Assembly: GCA_030761205.1 (NCBI GenBank)
Contig: JAULJL010000032.1
Location: forward strand, 10,979,134-11,043,133
Source of the DNA: Fremontodendron californicum
Taxonomy: Eukaryota; Streptophyta; Magnoliopsida; Malvales; Malvaceae
DNA length: 64,000 bases
Direction: 5' to 3'
Positions 22,896 through 34,420 of the stretch are shown here, piece after piece. The notes beneath the pieces were generated by a model. The model was not told the DNA's origin. It saw only the letters and a list, made by a program, of their open reading frames with translations, and did no database searches. Every line of letters starts with the position of its first letter. Position 1 is the stretch's first letter. A program made the translations under genes and the position numbers.

Positions 22896-23684
22896 CCTGA
22901 GCTTTACAGGAGCATGCAATTTTCAAACTTTCCTCCAAACAGTATCTTCAACCCATTTTTTCTCCTCTCGTTATCCTTCACTGTAAGGTAACTACCCAGT
23001 GCGAACTGAATATTACCCATCAGAACTACTTGGCCAAACTAGCTTGTCCTTTCCTCCACTCTGGCAGATTGAAATACATGAAATAGAAATGGCTGATTCA
23101 ATAAAAATTCTATCCTTTATTATAGGGTCTAATTTCCATTATCCTGCTTCCTTATCAATTAATTGAGTTACCTTTTGTGGAATATTTTGGATATGCTCCT
23201 CGTTAACCTTTTCATGAGAATTCCTTTAAGAGTTTGAGATTAAAATTAATTTCAAAATCTAACAAATTTTTAAATATAATAATAATACGTTTCACGATGC
23301 AATGTCTCAAATTAAGTGCAAGTAAAAGGGTTTCAAACTCTTAGATCAATGATTTTCATTAGAGGTTTTTATTTGTTTTGCAAAATAAAGTTACTTGGTT
23401 TTTGGATAATTGAAAACAAAAAGAATGTTAATGTTATTCAAGTAACTAAATTAGGATGAATGATAACAAAAGAAATTTATGTCATTCTCATTATTTTTCT
23501 TTTCACATAACCTATAACTATAATTAAGGTAAGGTTAGAGTTTCTTTCAATAATTCATCCATTAAAACTCGTTAGGATTCATCACGTATGCCATTTTAAA
23601 TGAAAACTTGATGATCATGTGAAATTCCTTGAGAAGAATGGCAACTATATCTAATTTCATGAAAAGATGAAATCAAAATTAAAC
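22896..23684. other. Unassigned flank, no gene seen
   Basis: AT-rich DNA between the copia LTR and the point where the sequence matching base 1 begins. Nothing recognisable as a gene or repeat. If the tandem-duplication model is right, a homologous stretch lies just left of the window. Confidence 0.5.
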
Positions 23685-25906
23685 CTAATTACGAATTGAC
23701 CCCACGCTACACTGCAAGTGCAACAGGTTTTAGTTAGTAATGAATATATTTTGATTCCTGATGAATTTATCAAATTTAATATACATTAACTTATTAATTT
23801 TGGAAATTATCATTATAAAAAATAATGTAACTTGTAAATAAATAAAACCAAAAACTATTAAACCAAAAAGTTTCAATTTATCTCTAAAAAAACAGTAAAA
23901 TGGCACAAACAAATTCTTCCTAATAAAGTTGGCTCCACAGTGAATATATAAAAGACAACAACAAATTTATACACTTGGGTTTACCCTTAAAACTCGCCAG
24001 TTGATCAGTCTCTAATATTGTACACTATCTAACATTAATATTACTTGACTCCTGAACCAACAACACAGTAGTAATTAGCATAAAAATCATAAAGATATAA
24101 ATAGCATATGTTGGTGATCAAATGAAAAAAATCATAACCAAGAAATATTTAAAGCAGTAAATGAAAATAACATCATTAACTCATATAAGATTATTCAAGA
24201 AAACAAAATTTTTAGGTAGAACAAATAGACTCATTCATCTCTAAAGATAACCCTAAAATCAATAAGCTTTTTTGACAAAGGCACCATTGTTCTAAAACCT
24301 TAGCTTTCCATGTATTTAATCATTAATATCAATATTGATTCTTCTAGACTCTGTTAATAGTGTCATTGTCTTTCACAGAATTTTTTTAACTATCAAATAA
24401 ATCTTAAAATTTCTAAAGAACTCAAGATTCAAAAATAAGTCTTGAAGGAAAAATGCTAATTATGAACTCAAACACCCAAACAAAGTAGAATCTTTTAGAA
24501 GTTCTTATATTTCGAATTATAAACTTATCAACAAAAACAAAATCTTAGATTTCAAGTCTAAAGATTTGAAAAGGAATATTTATATCCAAAAGATTAAAGG
24601 CAAATTCACAATTATACTTATCACTTGTGCATACTCAAGTCCAAATCATCCAATTGATCTCAACAATTTTTGCCATATTAAGAACTTGAATAAATTTCAC
24701 TAAAATTATCCAATTGACAATCACTTTTTTGCATGTCAAACCAATCTAGATTACTTCCATTTTGCACAATAACAAAGCATCAGCAATTACAACAAACAAT
24801 ATTATTATAATTGAAACATGAACTTTACCAATTTCCAAGGATGTAGAAGACTTAAGAGCAAATCAAGCTTTTTGAAGTTTCAATTTGTCCTCTAGTGTTG
24901 AGATTGAAAACCTTCCATTATCTTCATTGTCATCCTCGTTGTCTGTATCAAAGATGATTCAAAAACATAAGTTTTTACTTTAAGAAAAAGAAAGGAAAAC
25001 CAAGATTTCTAATATATTCCTTTAGCAAAGTATCCTCTCAAGTGTAAAGAAACAAATGTTAATGTTCAATCTGAGATATTCTATTAAGCCAACCTTTTTA
25101 TCGATGAAGAAACACTTCTTCAAAGTTTTATTGTGGCTGCTATTCGGCAAGCAGTGCTTCAAGCATAAGAGCCTTGAACACTGACATCAAAAGTAAATGT
25201 TAAAATGGACAAAATAAAGCTAAAGATTATATATATTTTTTTCAAAAGAGACAGATATATGAATTGAACCTATTCATGCAACAATAGATTAAGTTAAATA
25301 CAAAAAGCAAAAAAAAAAAAAAAAAAAATTGAAGTTGTAAGTAGATAGAGAAAAAAAAAAAGATTTAGAAGTTAATTAATAAAACTACTTTAGCATTTGT
25401 CCTTATCATCTTAAGAATCTTTAAATCTTAACTCTTTTCATGCATTCATTTACAACTCACAACAATAATTCAAGCTAAAAAAAAAAGTCATTCGAATTGC
25501 AAAAATATATAAAAAATTAGAAATCAAAAGTTCTTAAAATTCACCAAATAAAACTATATGAAAAAGTCATTTTTTTGCTTGATAATTACATTAAAAAACC
25601 GAACCCGACAATCTTCAAATGAAACTCCTTCAAAATTCAATCCAAGCTTCAATTATCCTTTACATGGGACACACACCAAACAAAATAAAATCTTCATTCA
25701 ATCCAAAAATGCAACAAATCAAGTGACATCAACAAAGTCAAAAATCCCATGCAAAGGAAAAAAAAAAAAAAAAAAAACCACAATCCAAAATTTGACACGA
25801 CCTTAATTGCAAAGATAAGTATTGTGCTCATTGCAATCCACTAATTATTGATAAATGTAAAGAAACCTTAACAGCAAAATAATCATGCCAATGATAGTTC
25901 CCTATC
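23685..25906. repeat. Flank of element A, copy 2
   Basis: Near-identical to 1-2162, with about 45 extra bases near 24023. No gene recognised. Long A-runs (25311, 25760) differ in length from copy 1, as expected for microsatellite slippage. Confidence 0.6.
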
Positions 25907-28900
25907 TGTCGATACGTGATCCCGGATCGCGGGGAACCCGTCCGAGTGAGGGGAAAACAGAAGCAGAGGAAAAGATGACTTAATTCTTCTACATTGAAAT
26001 AAAAGGTCGGGGTATGAAAACGGCCTCGTAAAAAGACATGGAGTCGCCACCAATCTTTTTTTAGCTAGGTAGGATCGGCCACCTATTAAAATCGGTTTTA
26101 TAAAATATTTTTAAATTAATTAAAACATTTTTAAAACCAATTTCAAGTCTACGTTATAAACCAGAGAAATCAAAGAAGCGGGTTCGGGAGTCGGTTACGT
26201 GCGGGGAAGGATTAACACCCCTACAATGCCCGTATAAACCTTATTAATCGTGTGTAATCTCAAGTCTCGGTAAAAAGTTAGTTTTTAATTTAGTATTTCA
26301 AGTTAATTCCCAATTTTAAGAAAAATAATTCCATTTTTAATTGAAAATGATCCGGAATTTATTAATTCAAAATTTTCTTATATTCCCCGAGAAAATCTAC
26401 AAAAATAGAAATTTTTATTCATTTGGAAAACTTTCCGAATCATTCTCATTTTTTGAAAGAAAGATATTCCTTTATTAATGATAATTGATGATATTCCCTC
26501 CAGCAAACCCGATAGAGAACTCATGAATTATTTTAACTCGGGAATATCTTTATTTTTTATTGAAAAATCATTATCTTGTTCAAAAACATTTTAAAAATAT
26601 GAACATGAACATGTATGACATAATAAAATGACATGGTAAATCTATATAATATAATGCATCCTAAATGATATGACACAATTCAATTGACATAGTATATTCT
26701 AGGTAAAAAAAAAAATCCTAAGTATCATGGTATATTCTAAATGAGATAAATTGATTTAAATGACATGGCAATTCTAAATGATATGGCATATTTTAAATTA
26801 CATGGCATGTTATAAATGAAATAACCAAAATGACATGGAATATGATCTAAATGACAAGAAATGATATGGAATTAAAATAATGCTAACATATAATATGCAT
26901 GAAAATACTAATAAAAATAATAATGCATGGACATAGTATATGCTAAATAATGTGACAAAGATAACTAAATAAAAAGCATAGGAAATCATGAAACATTAAA
27001 AATCATATGGCAAACAAATATAAGATCATAAAATGTGAATTAAAATAATAATAATATCATGGAAAATATCATAGCAAAAATCATACATTTAAATAAAATG
27101 CATGAACATGGAAAATGCAATGCATGAAAAATGTATTTTTTTTCCTTTAATTAAAGAAATCCGTATATCTAAAAAGATATCCGGCTACCTTAGGAAAATA
27201 TATCAAATTAGATTTTCTAAAAAAAATGAAATTTTGTGATTGTTTGAAAATAATTTAGAAGAAAAATTTGAATAAAAATTAAAACCCTCATTAAACCCTT
27301 TTAAAATGGCTCTAATTTCCTAAGTTTAAAATCTCGGACTTAACTACCCTTAACCCGAGATTTATAAAATAATTTTCAGAGTTTAAAAAGGCTTAGAAAC
27401 TATCCTAAGACAGTAGCTAAATCTTCTAACGAACCCCCTCTAAATGCCTTAGCCAAATTCAACCCTTATTCCTCTTTTGATTTCAAATCTGCCTCTACTC
27501 TCTAGTTTTGCCACACGATTTTTTAGCCTATTTTTAAAACTTCTAAAAATTCTAAAACAAATACTGGAGACTCAGAACATGTAAATGTAAACGGGAAAAA
27601 ATTGGCTTAATTTTCTGATTAAAGATGACTGCCCAGAAAAATTGGAGATGTTCGAGTACTGGGTGAAAAAAAATGTTTGTCAAAACACATTTTTTTGCCT
27701 TTGATAAATTCATTCGAAAAACAAAATGGAAATTGTTGGAAGTCATCCTAAAGACCTAAGGATAGTAGCTAAAGATTTTAAAAACCTTGGACAAAATTGG
27801 CTAAGTAAAAAAAATCATAAAGGTAGAATGATCAATTTGACAATTCATTAATTTTCCACAAGTATGCTTTAGAGAGCATGACTTTGAGCCATTAATTGGC
27901 CTAAGTCACAAATAAAGTGACAATGACATGGAATGCATGAACATACAGAAAATGAAATGTATGAAATGCATGGTGTAAATGTCTAAATGGTAAAGGAAAT
28001 GCATGACAATTCATGGCAACCTAAATGCCTAGCATGAATTTGCATGGCAATTAATGCTATCCTAACTCTATATGCATGCAATGCTTGATAATATAAATGT
28101 GACTAGGACCTAATATGTTATAAATATGCATGAAAATGAATGTGACCTAAGACCCAAATAGCATATTAATGCATGACAATACCAATGTGATTTAAGACTC
28201 AATATGCATCGCAATACCAATATGGCCTAGACCTAAAATATAGTGAGCATGCATAGGAATACCATGAGCATATAATGACTCATGAAATTAATGTCAATGC
28301 TGGAACAAACAGTAGCTAATACACAATTTCAAGATATGATAATGCAAAGCATGCAAAATTATTTCCACCATTTTAAAGAAGAAGACGAAAACATGAATAA
28401 ACATTAAAAAACTTTATTTCTAAGAAAAATGTTGTAGGAAAACATGATAGAAAACACCATGAAAATGAAGAAGAAAGCTAAACTAGAACTTGGTAGAGAT
28501 GACTACCTTCAAACTCTCTAAAGAAAACCCTTTTTTTCTTTCTTTCAAAACCTTTTTTCTTGCCAAATTATCTGCTCTTTTCCAGCCCAAAACCTCTGAA
28601 AAAATGAAACTCCCCCTCTCCCTTTAGCCTTGGCCGAATCCCCCCTTAGCCATTGGTTGAAAATTGCACTTCTTCCCCTCCAATCTTGGCCTTTAGATTT
28701 AGATATTTTGATGACAACATAAAAATGTCATCTTGCCAATTGATTCCAGCCCTTAAGATGTGTACTCAGCTCTTGTATTAACCTTAGTCATTAGATGCAA
28801 AATAGGACCAATCCCATGCACTCACTTGCTTGCCCCTCTTGAATTGCTACCCTTGGATGAGTTGCTCTTCCATTCTTGGTCATTGGATGAAGCCAACATA

Positions 28901-30517
28901 AAAATGATATCTTGTAGATTAAATCCAGCCCTCAACATGTGTACTCAGCCCTTGTAGATGGCCTAAGCCATTGGATGAAAAGGGATAATCTCATGCACTC
29001 CCTTGCTCAACCGAATTGATGCTCACCCTTGGATGAATTGTGCTCATCTTTTTTCTTCCATTCTTGGCCATTAGATGAGCATTCTTTTATGACAAATAAA
29101 AATTTCATTTTGGCATTTAAACTTGTCCATTGGCTGGTGTATTCAACTTTCCTACAAGGCACTTAAGCCATTGGATGAAGGGGGGACCATTTGAAAGGTG
29201 TTAGTGATAGCATATGGCATGATAGTGACTAGGGAATTAAATTGCTTAAGCTTCCTTCTTCTCCTCTATGTTGGCTGACCAAGGGAAGAAAAAATCCCAG
29301 CAATTTCTTCATCTTTCATATTTTCCTCAATTACCAATTTGCCCTTTTTGGTTTCCTTGGTGAAATGACCTTTTTTGCCCCCGAACTTTACCATTTTTTA
29401 AAATAGCTTCGAATCCAGATTTTTTTTACCAATATTTTCCAAATAATTTAAAAATGTTATCCGGAAGTTTTCATAATTTTTGGAGCTCATTTGCTATTTT
29501 TTCGAGACTTATATGCTTGAATTACTGCATAAGAGACCTGGTATTTGGTCATTTTGCAAACGAACTCCAAATCAAGATTTTCTTTCGCCAATCTCTTCCA
29601 AATAATTTAAAAATGAGATTAGCAAATTTTCATAATTTTTGGAGTTCATTTGCTATTTTTTCGAGATTTATCCTATTTAATTCCTACATAGGAGACCCGG
29701 TATTTGGCCATTTTGCAAACGAACTCCGAATTAAGATTTTCTTTTGCCAATCTCTTCGAAATATTTAAGAATGTGATTTGCAAATTTTTAGAATTTTTGG
29801 AGTTCATTGCTATTTTTCCCATATTTTCCAATTTTGCCCTTTTGCCTCCGAAACCCGGTTTTGCTCAAAACAAGTTCGATTTTCATATTTTCTTCAAATT
29901 GAGCCTTGGGCTATCCTTGTTTAATCATTTCTCATCAATTAAGGGCTTTAGATCTTCTGAATTGCGCCGTTTCTGCAATTTTTCTATATTTCACCGAAAT
30001 CCACCAAAAAAAAAAACCTAATTCTCGATTTTCTTCCAAATTGACTTTTCTATCAGTTTTTTCTTCCAAGTAGCTTCTCCATTACCCGTAGTCAATGCTC
30101 ATCTTTCATTTGAGACCTTCAATTCTGACCAATTTGATCATTTAAGCATTTTCCCCAAATTTCCCGAATTAGGATTTCCTTTCTACTGAATCTCGTAACC
30201 CAACTTCTGAACTCCATATCTTTCAATGTAGACCTCGGATTATCAAAATTCTTTCATCGTTTTTCAACTGAACCTCAAATATTGATTTTGAAAGTGGGTT
30301 GACTTTTTCAATAGTTGACTTTTTTTAGGTTGACTTTTTCGGGGTAGACTTTTTTCGAGGTTGACTTTTTTTGAGTTTGGCTTTTTTTGTCCGCTTTCTT
30401 AGACTAAGCCTCGGAGTACCACCTGCAGGATGAGAAAAACCTTTTAGCTTTCAGAAACATCAATTTGGGAAGAAAATATACCTAATTTAGGGGTCCGGAC
30501 AAAATTAGGTGTCTACA
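25907..30517 (-). mobile_element. 3' LTR of element A, copy 2 (1-kb deletion)
   Basis: 4611 bases with the same ends as 2163-7802. About 1.02 kb corresponding to 4623-5646 is missing at 28355, leaving gcatg|caaaattatttcc. The 5' LTR at 61010 retains the start of the missing part. It is much closer to the copy-1 3' LTR than to its own 5' LTR. Confidence 0.88.
30299..30366 (+). promoter_or_regulatory. TTGAC cluster in LTR A, copy 2
   Basis: Same four intact and one degenerate box as at 7584-7650. Confidence 0.5.
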
Positions 30518-30533
30518 GCTGCCCCTCTTTGGC
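30518..30533 (-). other. Polypurine tract, element A copy 2
   Basis: Identical to the copy-1 tract (minus gccaaagaggggcagc), abutting the LTR start. Confidence 0.85.
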
Positions 30534-30790
30534 TATTGTTGAGAATCTGAAATCAGGCAAAGATAAACAAACACTAATTTTGTACGGTTAGTGAAATCCC
30601 ATGTGAAGGAAAGGGAAAGGGGTTTTCTTTTTCATTTCTTCTTTTTTTCATTTTTTCATTTCATTTCATTTATTCTTCTTCTTCTTTTTTTTTAGCTATA
30701 AATTGAAGATTTTTTCCTTAAATTGAATTCCCTGACTAATCAAGGCTCGACCCGTCTTAAGGAAATAGGTTCAATTTCAAAAGAAAAAAT

Positions 30791-31049
30791 TGTGCCCGAA
30801 GGTCTTAAAAATGGTGCCCGAAGGTCTTAAAAATGGTGCCTGAAGGTCTTTAAAAATGGTGCCCGAAGGTCTTTAAAAATGGTGCCCGAAGGTCTTTAAA
30901 AATAATGCCCGAAGGTCTTTAAAATGGTGCCCGAAGGTCTTTAGAAATGGTGCCCGAAGGTCTTTAAAATGGTGCCCGAAGGTCTTTAAAACTGGTGCCC
31001 GAAGGTCTTTAAAACTAGTGCCCGAAGGTCTTTAAAACTGGTGTCCGGA
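30791..31049 (-). repeat. 3' UTR minisatellite, about 22 bp, 12 units
   Basis: Twelve units of gtgcccgaaggtcttt plus spacer against seven in copy 1. The first and last units match between copies, so internal units were gained or lost after the duplication. Confidence 0.9.
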
Positions 31050-32532
31050 GGTCTTACCCGTGATTAAAATACCTTGACGATGGTCTCAAGGCTCTACTCA
31101 TTTGATAAAACAGAATGAATTCAATTTAGAACAAAAGGAAATACCTCGACGGTGGTCTCGAGGAGCGACTCATTTGAGAAGCAGAACAAGTTCAATTTGG
31201 GAAGCGAAAGTTTTCTGGATTCCTGCAATGTTAGCTAAATGCAATGATGGGAATGACATGCTTTGCTAATGCTTATATGTTTCCTGAGGATGAATGCAAT
31301 CAAATGATTGTGTCATGATTTCTAATCCATGGTTTCTTTGAGGTTCACAGATTATCTGACTTCATGACGGGGTCTTCAATTGTTCGCTGATGCCCCACTT
31401 TAAAAAAAAAACCTTTTTACTCAAGATAATTTGTCAAACAGTCCCAGTTTCTGACTTTACTGAAATTCACAAGTTTCTGACTTCATGACGGAGTCTCCAA
31501 TACATTCACTGTTTTCCTTTACTTGGTAAATTTTCCATCAGGATTAGTGGTTTCCAAACCTTTTCTAAGATTTAGATCTATTCCTTAGTAATACCTTTAA
31601 ACTCCTTTTTATTAAAAAATTTAGGTTTACTAATCATCATTCAATTTTAATAACAAACAAAATGCAATTTAGAAAATGTATGAAAGAAAGTATGAAACAA
31701 GCAATTGTCATAAAAAGGGGTAACAAAAATTTATTGCAACAAAATGTTTTAAAACGATAAAAGTGGATATCAAGGATATAAGAAACAAATGTAAAGTTAT
31801 AGGTTGTTGATGCCCCGGATGCGGAATATCTTGGACCCCTCCTTTTTCAAATCATTTGAAATTTCCCTTGAACGGTCAATTCACTTGGGTAATCCCTCGG
31901 TTTCTGTAGTTACGTCAGACGGAGTCGTTCCCCTTTTCTCTGATTTTCAAATACTTTCTCCCCCTTTAAACGAAGCATCGATTCAAACCTCAATCAGTAC
32001 TTGAGCCGCCCTTTGCGGGTTTTCAACTCAAGTGTTCCCTCATTCGGTATTAAGTCGCCCTTTGAGGGTTTTCGGCTTAAACCTCTCTTCTTTTTTTTCT
32101 TGTGTATTCTACCATGCATTTGAGAATTCTAAATGCTTCCAAGGTAAAAATATCAATTCAAAAGATGGGATGAATTCTGAGAAAAACTTTTCAAATTAAA
32201 TACCCATGCTTGATCAAAATGGACTTTTAAAGTACGTAATATAGGCCAAGGTTCAGGTTTAGAATGAAAGGATAAAATAGGCCCAAAATGTGTTTAAGGG
32301 TAATTGGACCAAGGATCATTTCCTGAGGATAATTCATTCTTGAGATATTTGTCCCTTTTTTTTGTTTTTTTTTGGTGGCTTTCATTTGCCGTTCTTTGAT
32401 TTGACATTTTCCAATGGCTCTTTTTTTTTTTCTTGCCATGATTTTGATTAATTTTCCTCGTATTTTCCCTCCAGTGTAGAGGGTGATCCTTGATCAGGGT
32501 TCAACGAAAGAAATAATTCCTAAGGCTCAAAG

Positions 32533-32537
32533 GGGTG
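32533..32537. repeat. Target site duplication of element B (left)
   Basis: gggtg, repeated at 48400-48404 right after the 3' LTR. The undisturbed site in copy 1 reads gggcg (9718-9722), one C-to-T change away. Confidence 0.95.
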
Positions 32538-32688
32538 TGTAGACACCTAATTTTGTCCGGACCACTAAACAGGTATGTTTTCTTCCCATATTGATATTTC
32601 TGAGTATAAAAAGACTATTTTTATCCTGCAGGTGGTACTCCGAGACTTAGTTTAAGAGGGCGAGCACAAAAAGACAAACTTGAAAAAA

Positions 32689-32752
32689 GTCAACCCGAAA
32701 AAGTCAACCCCGAAAAAGTCAACCCCATAAAGTCAACTACTGAAAAAGTCAA
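32689..32752 (-). promoter_or_regulatory. TTGAC cluster in 5' LTR of B
   Basis: Five GTCAA boxes (TTGAC on the minus strand) at 32689, 32703, 32718, 32732 and 32748, spaced 14-16 bases. Same LTR position as in A; repeated in the 3' LTR at 44201-44264. Confidence 0.5.
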
Positions 32753-33189
32753 CCCACTTTCAAAATCAAGATTTTAAGTTCAATTGAAAAATGGCGAAAG
32801 AATTTTGATAATCTGAGGTATACATTGAAAGATATGGAGTTCGGAAGTTGGGATTTGGAGATTCATTAGAAAAGAAACCCTAATTCGAGAAATTTGGGGA
32901 AAAGTGCTTAAACGATCAAACTGGTCGAAATTGAAGGTTCCAAATGAAAGATAAGCACTGACTACGGGTAATGGAGAAGTCACTTGCAAGAAAAATCGAA
33001 AGAAAAGTCAATCCGGGAGAAAACCGAGAATTAGGATTTTTAGTGGATTTCGGTGAAATCGGGAAGAATCACAGAAATGGCCCGACTTGGTAAGACCAAA
33101 GCCCCCAATGGATGAGGAATGATTAAAAAGGATGGCCCAAGGCTCAGATTGAAGAAAATCTGAAAATCGGACTTGTTTTGAGCAAAACC

Positions 33190-33830
33190 GGGTTAAGGAG
33201 GTTAAAGGGCAAAATTGGAAAATTTTGGGAAAAATAGCAAATGGACTCCGAAAATTATGGAAAATTTGTCAATATCATTCTTAAATCATTTGAAGGAGAA
33301 TGGAGAAAGAAAATCTTGATTCCGAGTTCGTTTGCAAAATGGCCTAATCCCGGGCCTTCTATGCAGTAATTCAAAAAGGAAAATCCCGAAAAAATAGCAA
33401 ATGGACTCCAAAAATTCTGAAATTTGGCAAATCTCATTTTTAAATTATTTGGAAGAGATTGGAGAAAGAAAATCTTGATTCCGAGTTCGTTTGCAAAATG
33501 GCCAAATCCCGGGCCTTCTATGCAGTAATTCAAGCCGATAAATCCCGAAAAAATACCAAATGAGCTCCAAAAATTATGAAAACTTCCAGATCACACTTTT
33601 TAATTATTTTGAAGATATTGGTGAAGAAAAATCTTGATTTGGAGCTCGTTTAAAAAATGGTAAAAAGTAGGGGCATAAAAGGACATTTTGGGAAGAAAAA
33701 ATCCAAATAAATAGCAAACGGACTCGGAAAATTTTGAAAACTTCCAGAACTCAATATTTTATTATTTTGAAAGTATTAAAAAAAGAAAAATTGAATTTGG
33801 AGTCCGTTTGATATTTATTTGCATCCGGGG
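33190..33830 (+). repeat. LTR-internal tandem repeat of B, about 160 bp
   Basis: Units with cgagttcgtttgcaaaatgg at 33324 and 33484 (spacing 160), plus more diverged ones to 33830. Homologous to the units at 6640-7125 in LTR A. Repeated at about 44710-45350. Confidence 0.78.
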
Positions 33831-34053
33831 GGGCAAAATGGTCATTTCACCCAAGCAACCGAAAAGGGCTTCTTTGGGCCTTTCAAAAATCAGAGCTAGG
33901 CTGGAAAAGAGAAGTGCTGGCCTGCCCAAGCCCAAAGGAAGGAGGAAGCTTATGATTTTTTCAATCAAGTGGTTAAAAATCAAGGTGGTATTTTTGAGCC
34001 TAAGTCCCAATCCCACATCCCTTTGTAATGTCAAGCCAAGGAGGTGCTCACCT

Positions 34054-34062
34054 TATAAATAA
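34054..34062 (+). promoter_or_regulatory. TATA box of element B (5' LTR)
   Basis: TATAAATAA within a GC-richer context (gctcaccttataaataagg), about 1.5 kb into the LTR. Transcription would start near 34085. The copy in the 3' LTR is at 45565-45573. Confidence 0.65.
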
Positions 34063-34173
34063 GGGGTCTTGGCCTTTGGTTGAAATCACCCACTACCCCT
34101 TGTGAGATAGTCTATACACTTGTATTAGGATTATCCGGGTGGTGAGTCATAGTGTTTTTGTTGAGAGGGTTTG

Positions 34174-34420
34174 TAGCTTAATCCGTTCAAAAGCTACTCT
34201 GATGGTTTATAGCTTAATCCGTTCAAAAGCTACTCTGATGGTTTATAGCTTAATCCGTTCAAAAGCTACTCTGAGGGTTTATAGCTTAATCCGTTCAAAA
34301 GCTACTCTGAGGGTTTATAGCTTAATCCATTCAAAAGCTACTTGTGAGAGGGTTTGTGGCTTAATCCGTTCAAAAGCTACTCTGAGGGTTTATAGCTTAA
34401 TCCGTTCAAAAGCTACTTGG
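34174..34420 (+). repeat. Seven-unit hairpin repeat downstream of TATA
   Basis: Units start at 34174, 34210, 34246, 34282, 34318, 34357 and 34393, so spacing is 36 bases with one of 39. Most units contain TAGCTT and AAGCTA separated by 11 bases, able to form a 6-bp stem (one unit has TGGCTT). The array starts about 90 bases after the presumed transcript start, so it lies in the 5' end of the RNA. The 3' LTR copy (45685-45930) is almost identical. Confidence 0.88.

Larger units (their letters stand above)
30534..32537 (-). other. 3' UTR of element A, copy 2 (part left of B)
   Basis: Non-coding, collinear with 7819-9722. It is cut by element B after ggggtg at 32537 and continues at 48400. Contains the expanded minisatellite. 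Confidence 0.8.

Noticed and set aside
2163..30517. The LTRs at 2163-7802 and 25907-30517 as the two LTRs of one element
   Set aside because: They are in the same orientation, but each has a PPT on its right side and neither has a PBS; the sequence outside them is also duplicated. They are both 3' LTRs of duplicated copies. The true 5' LTR is at 61010.
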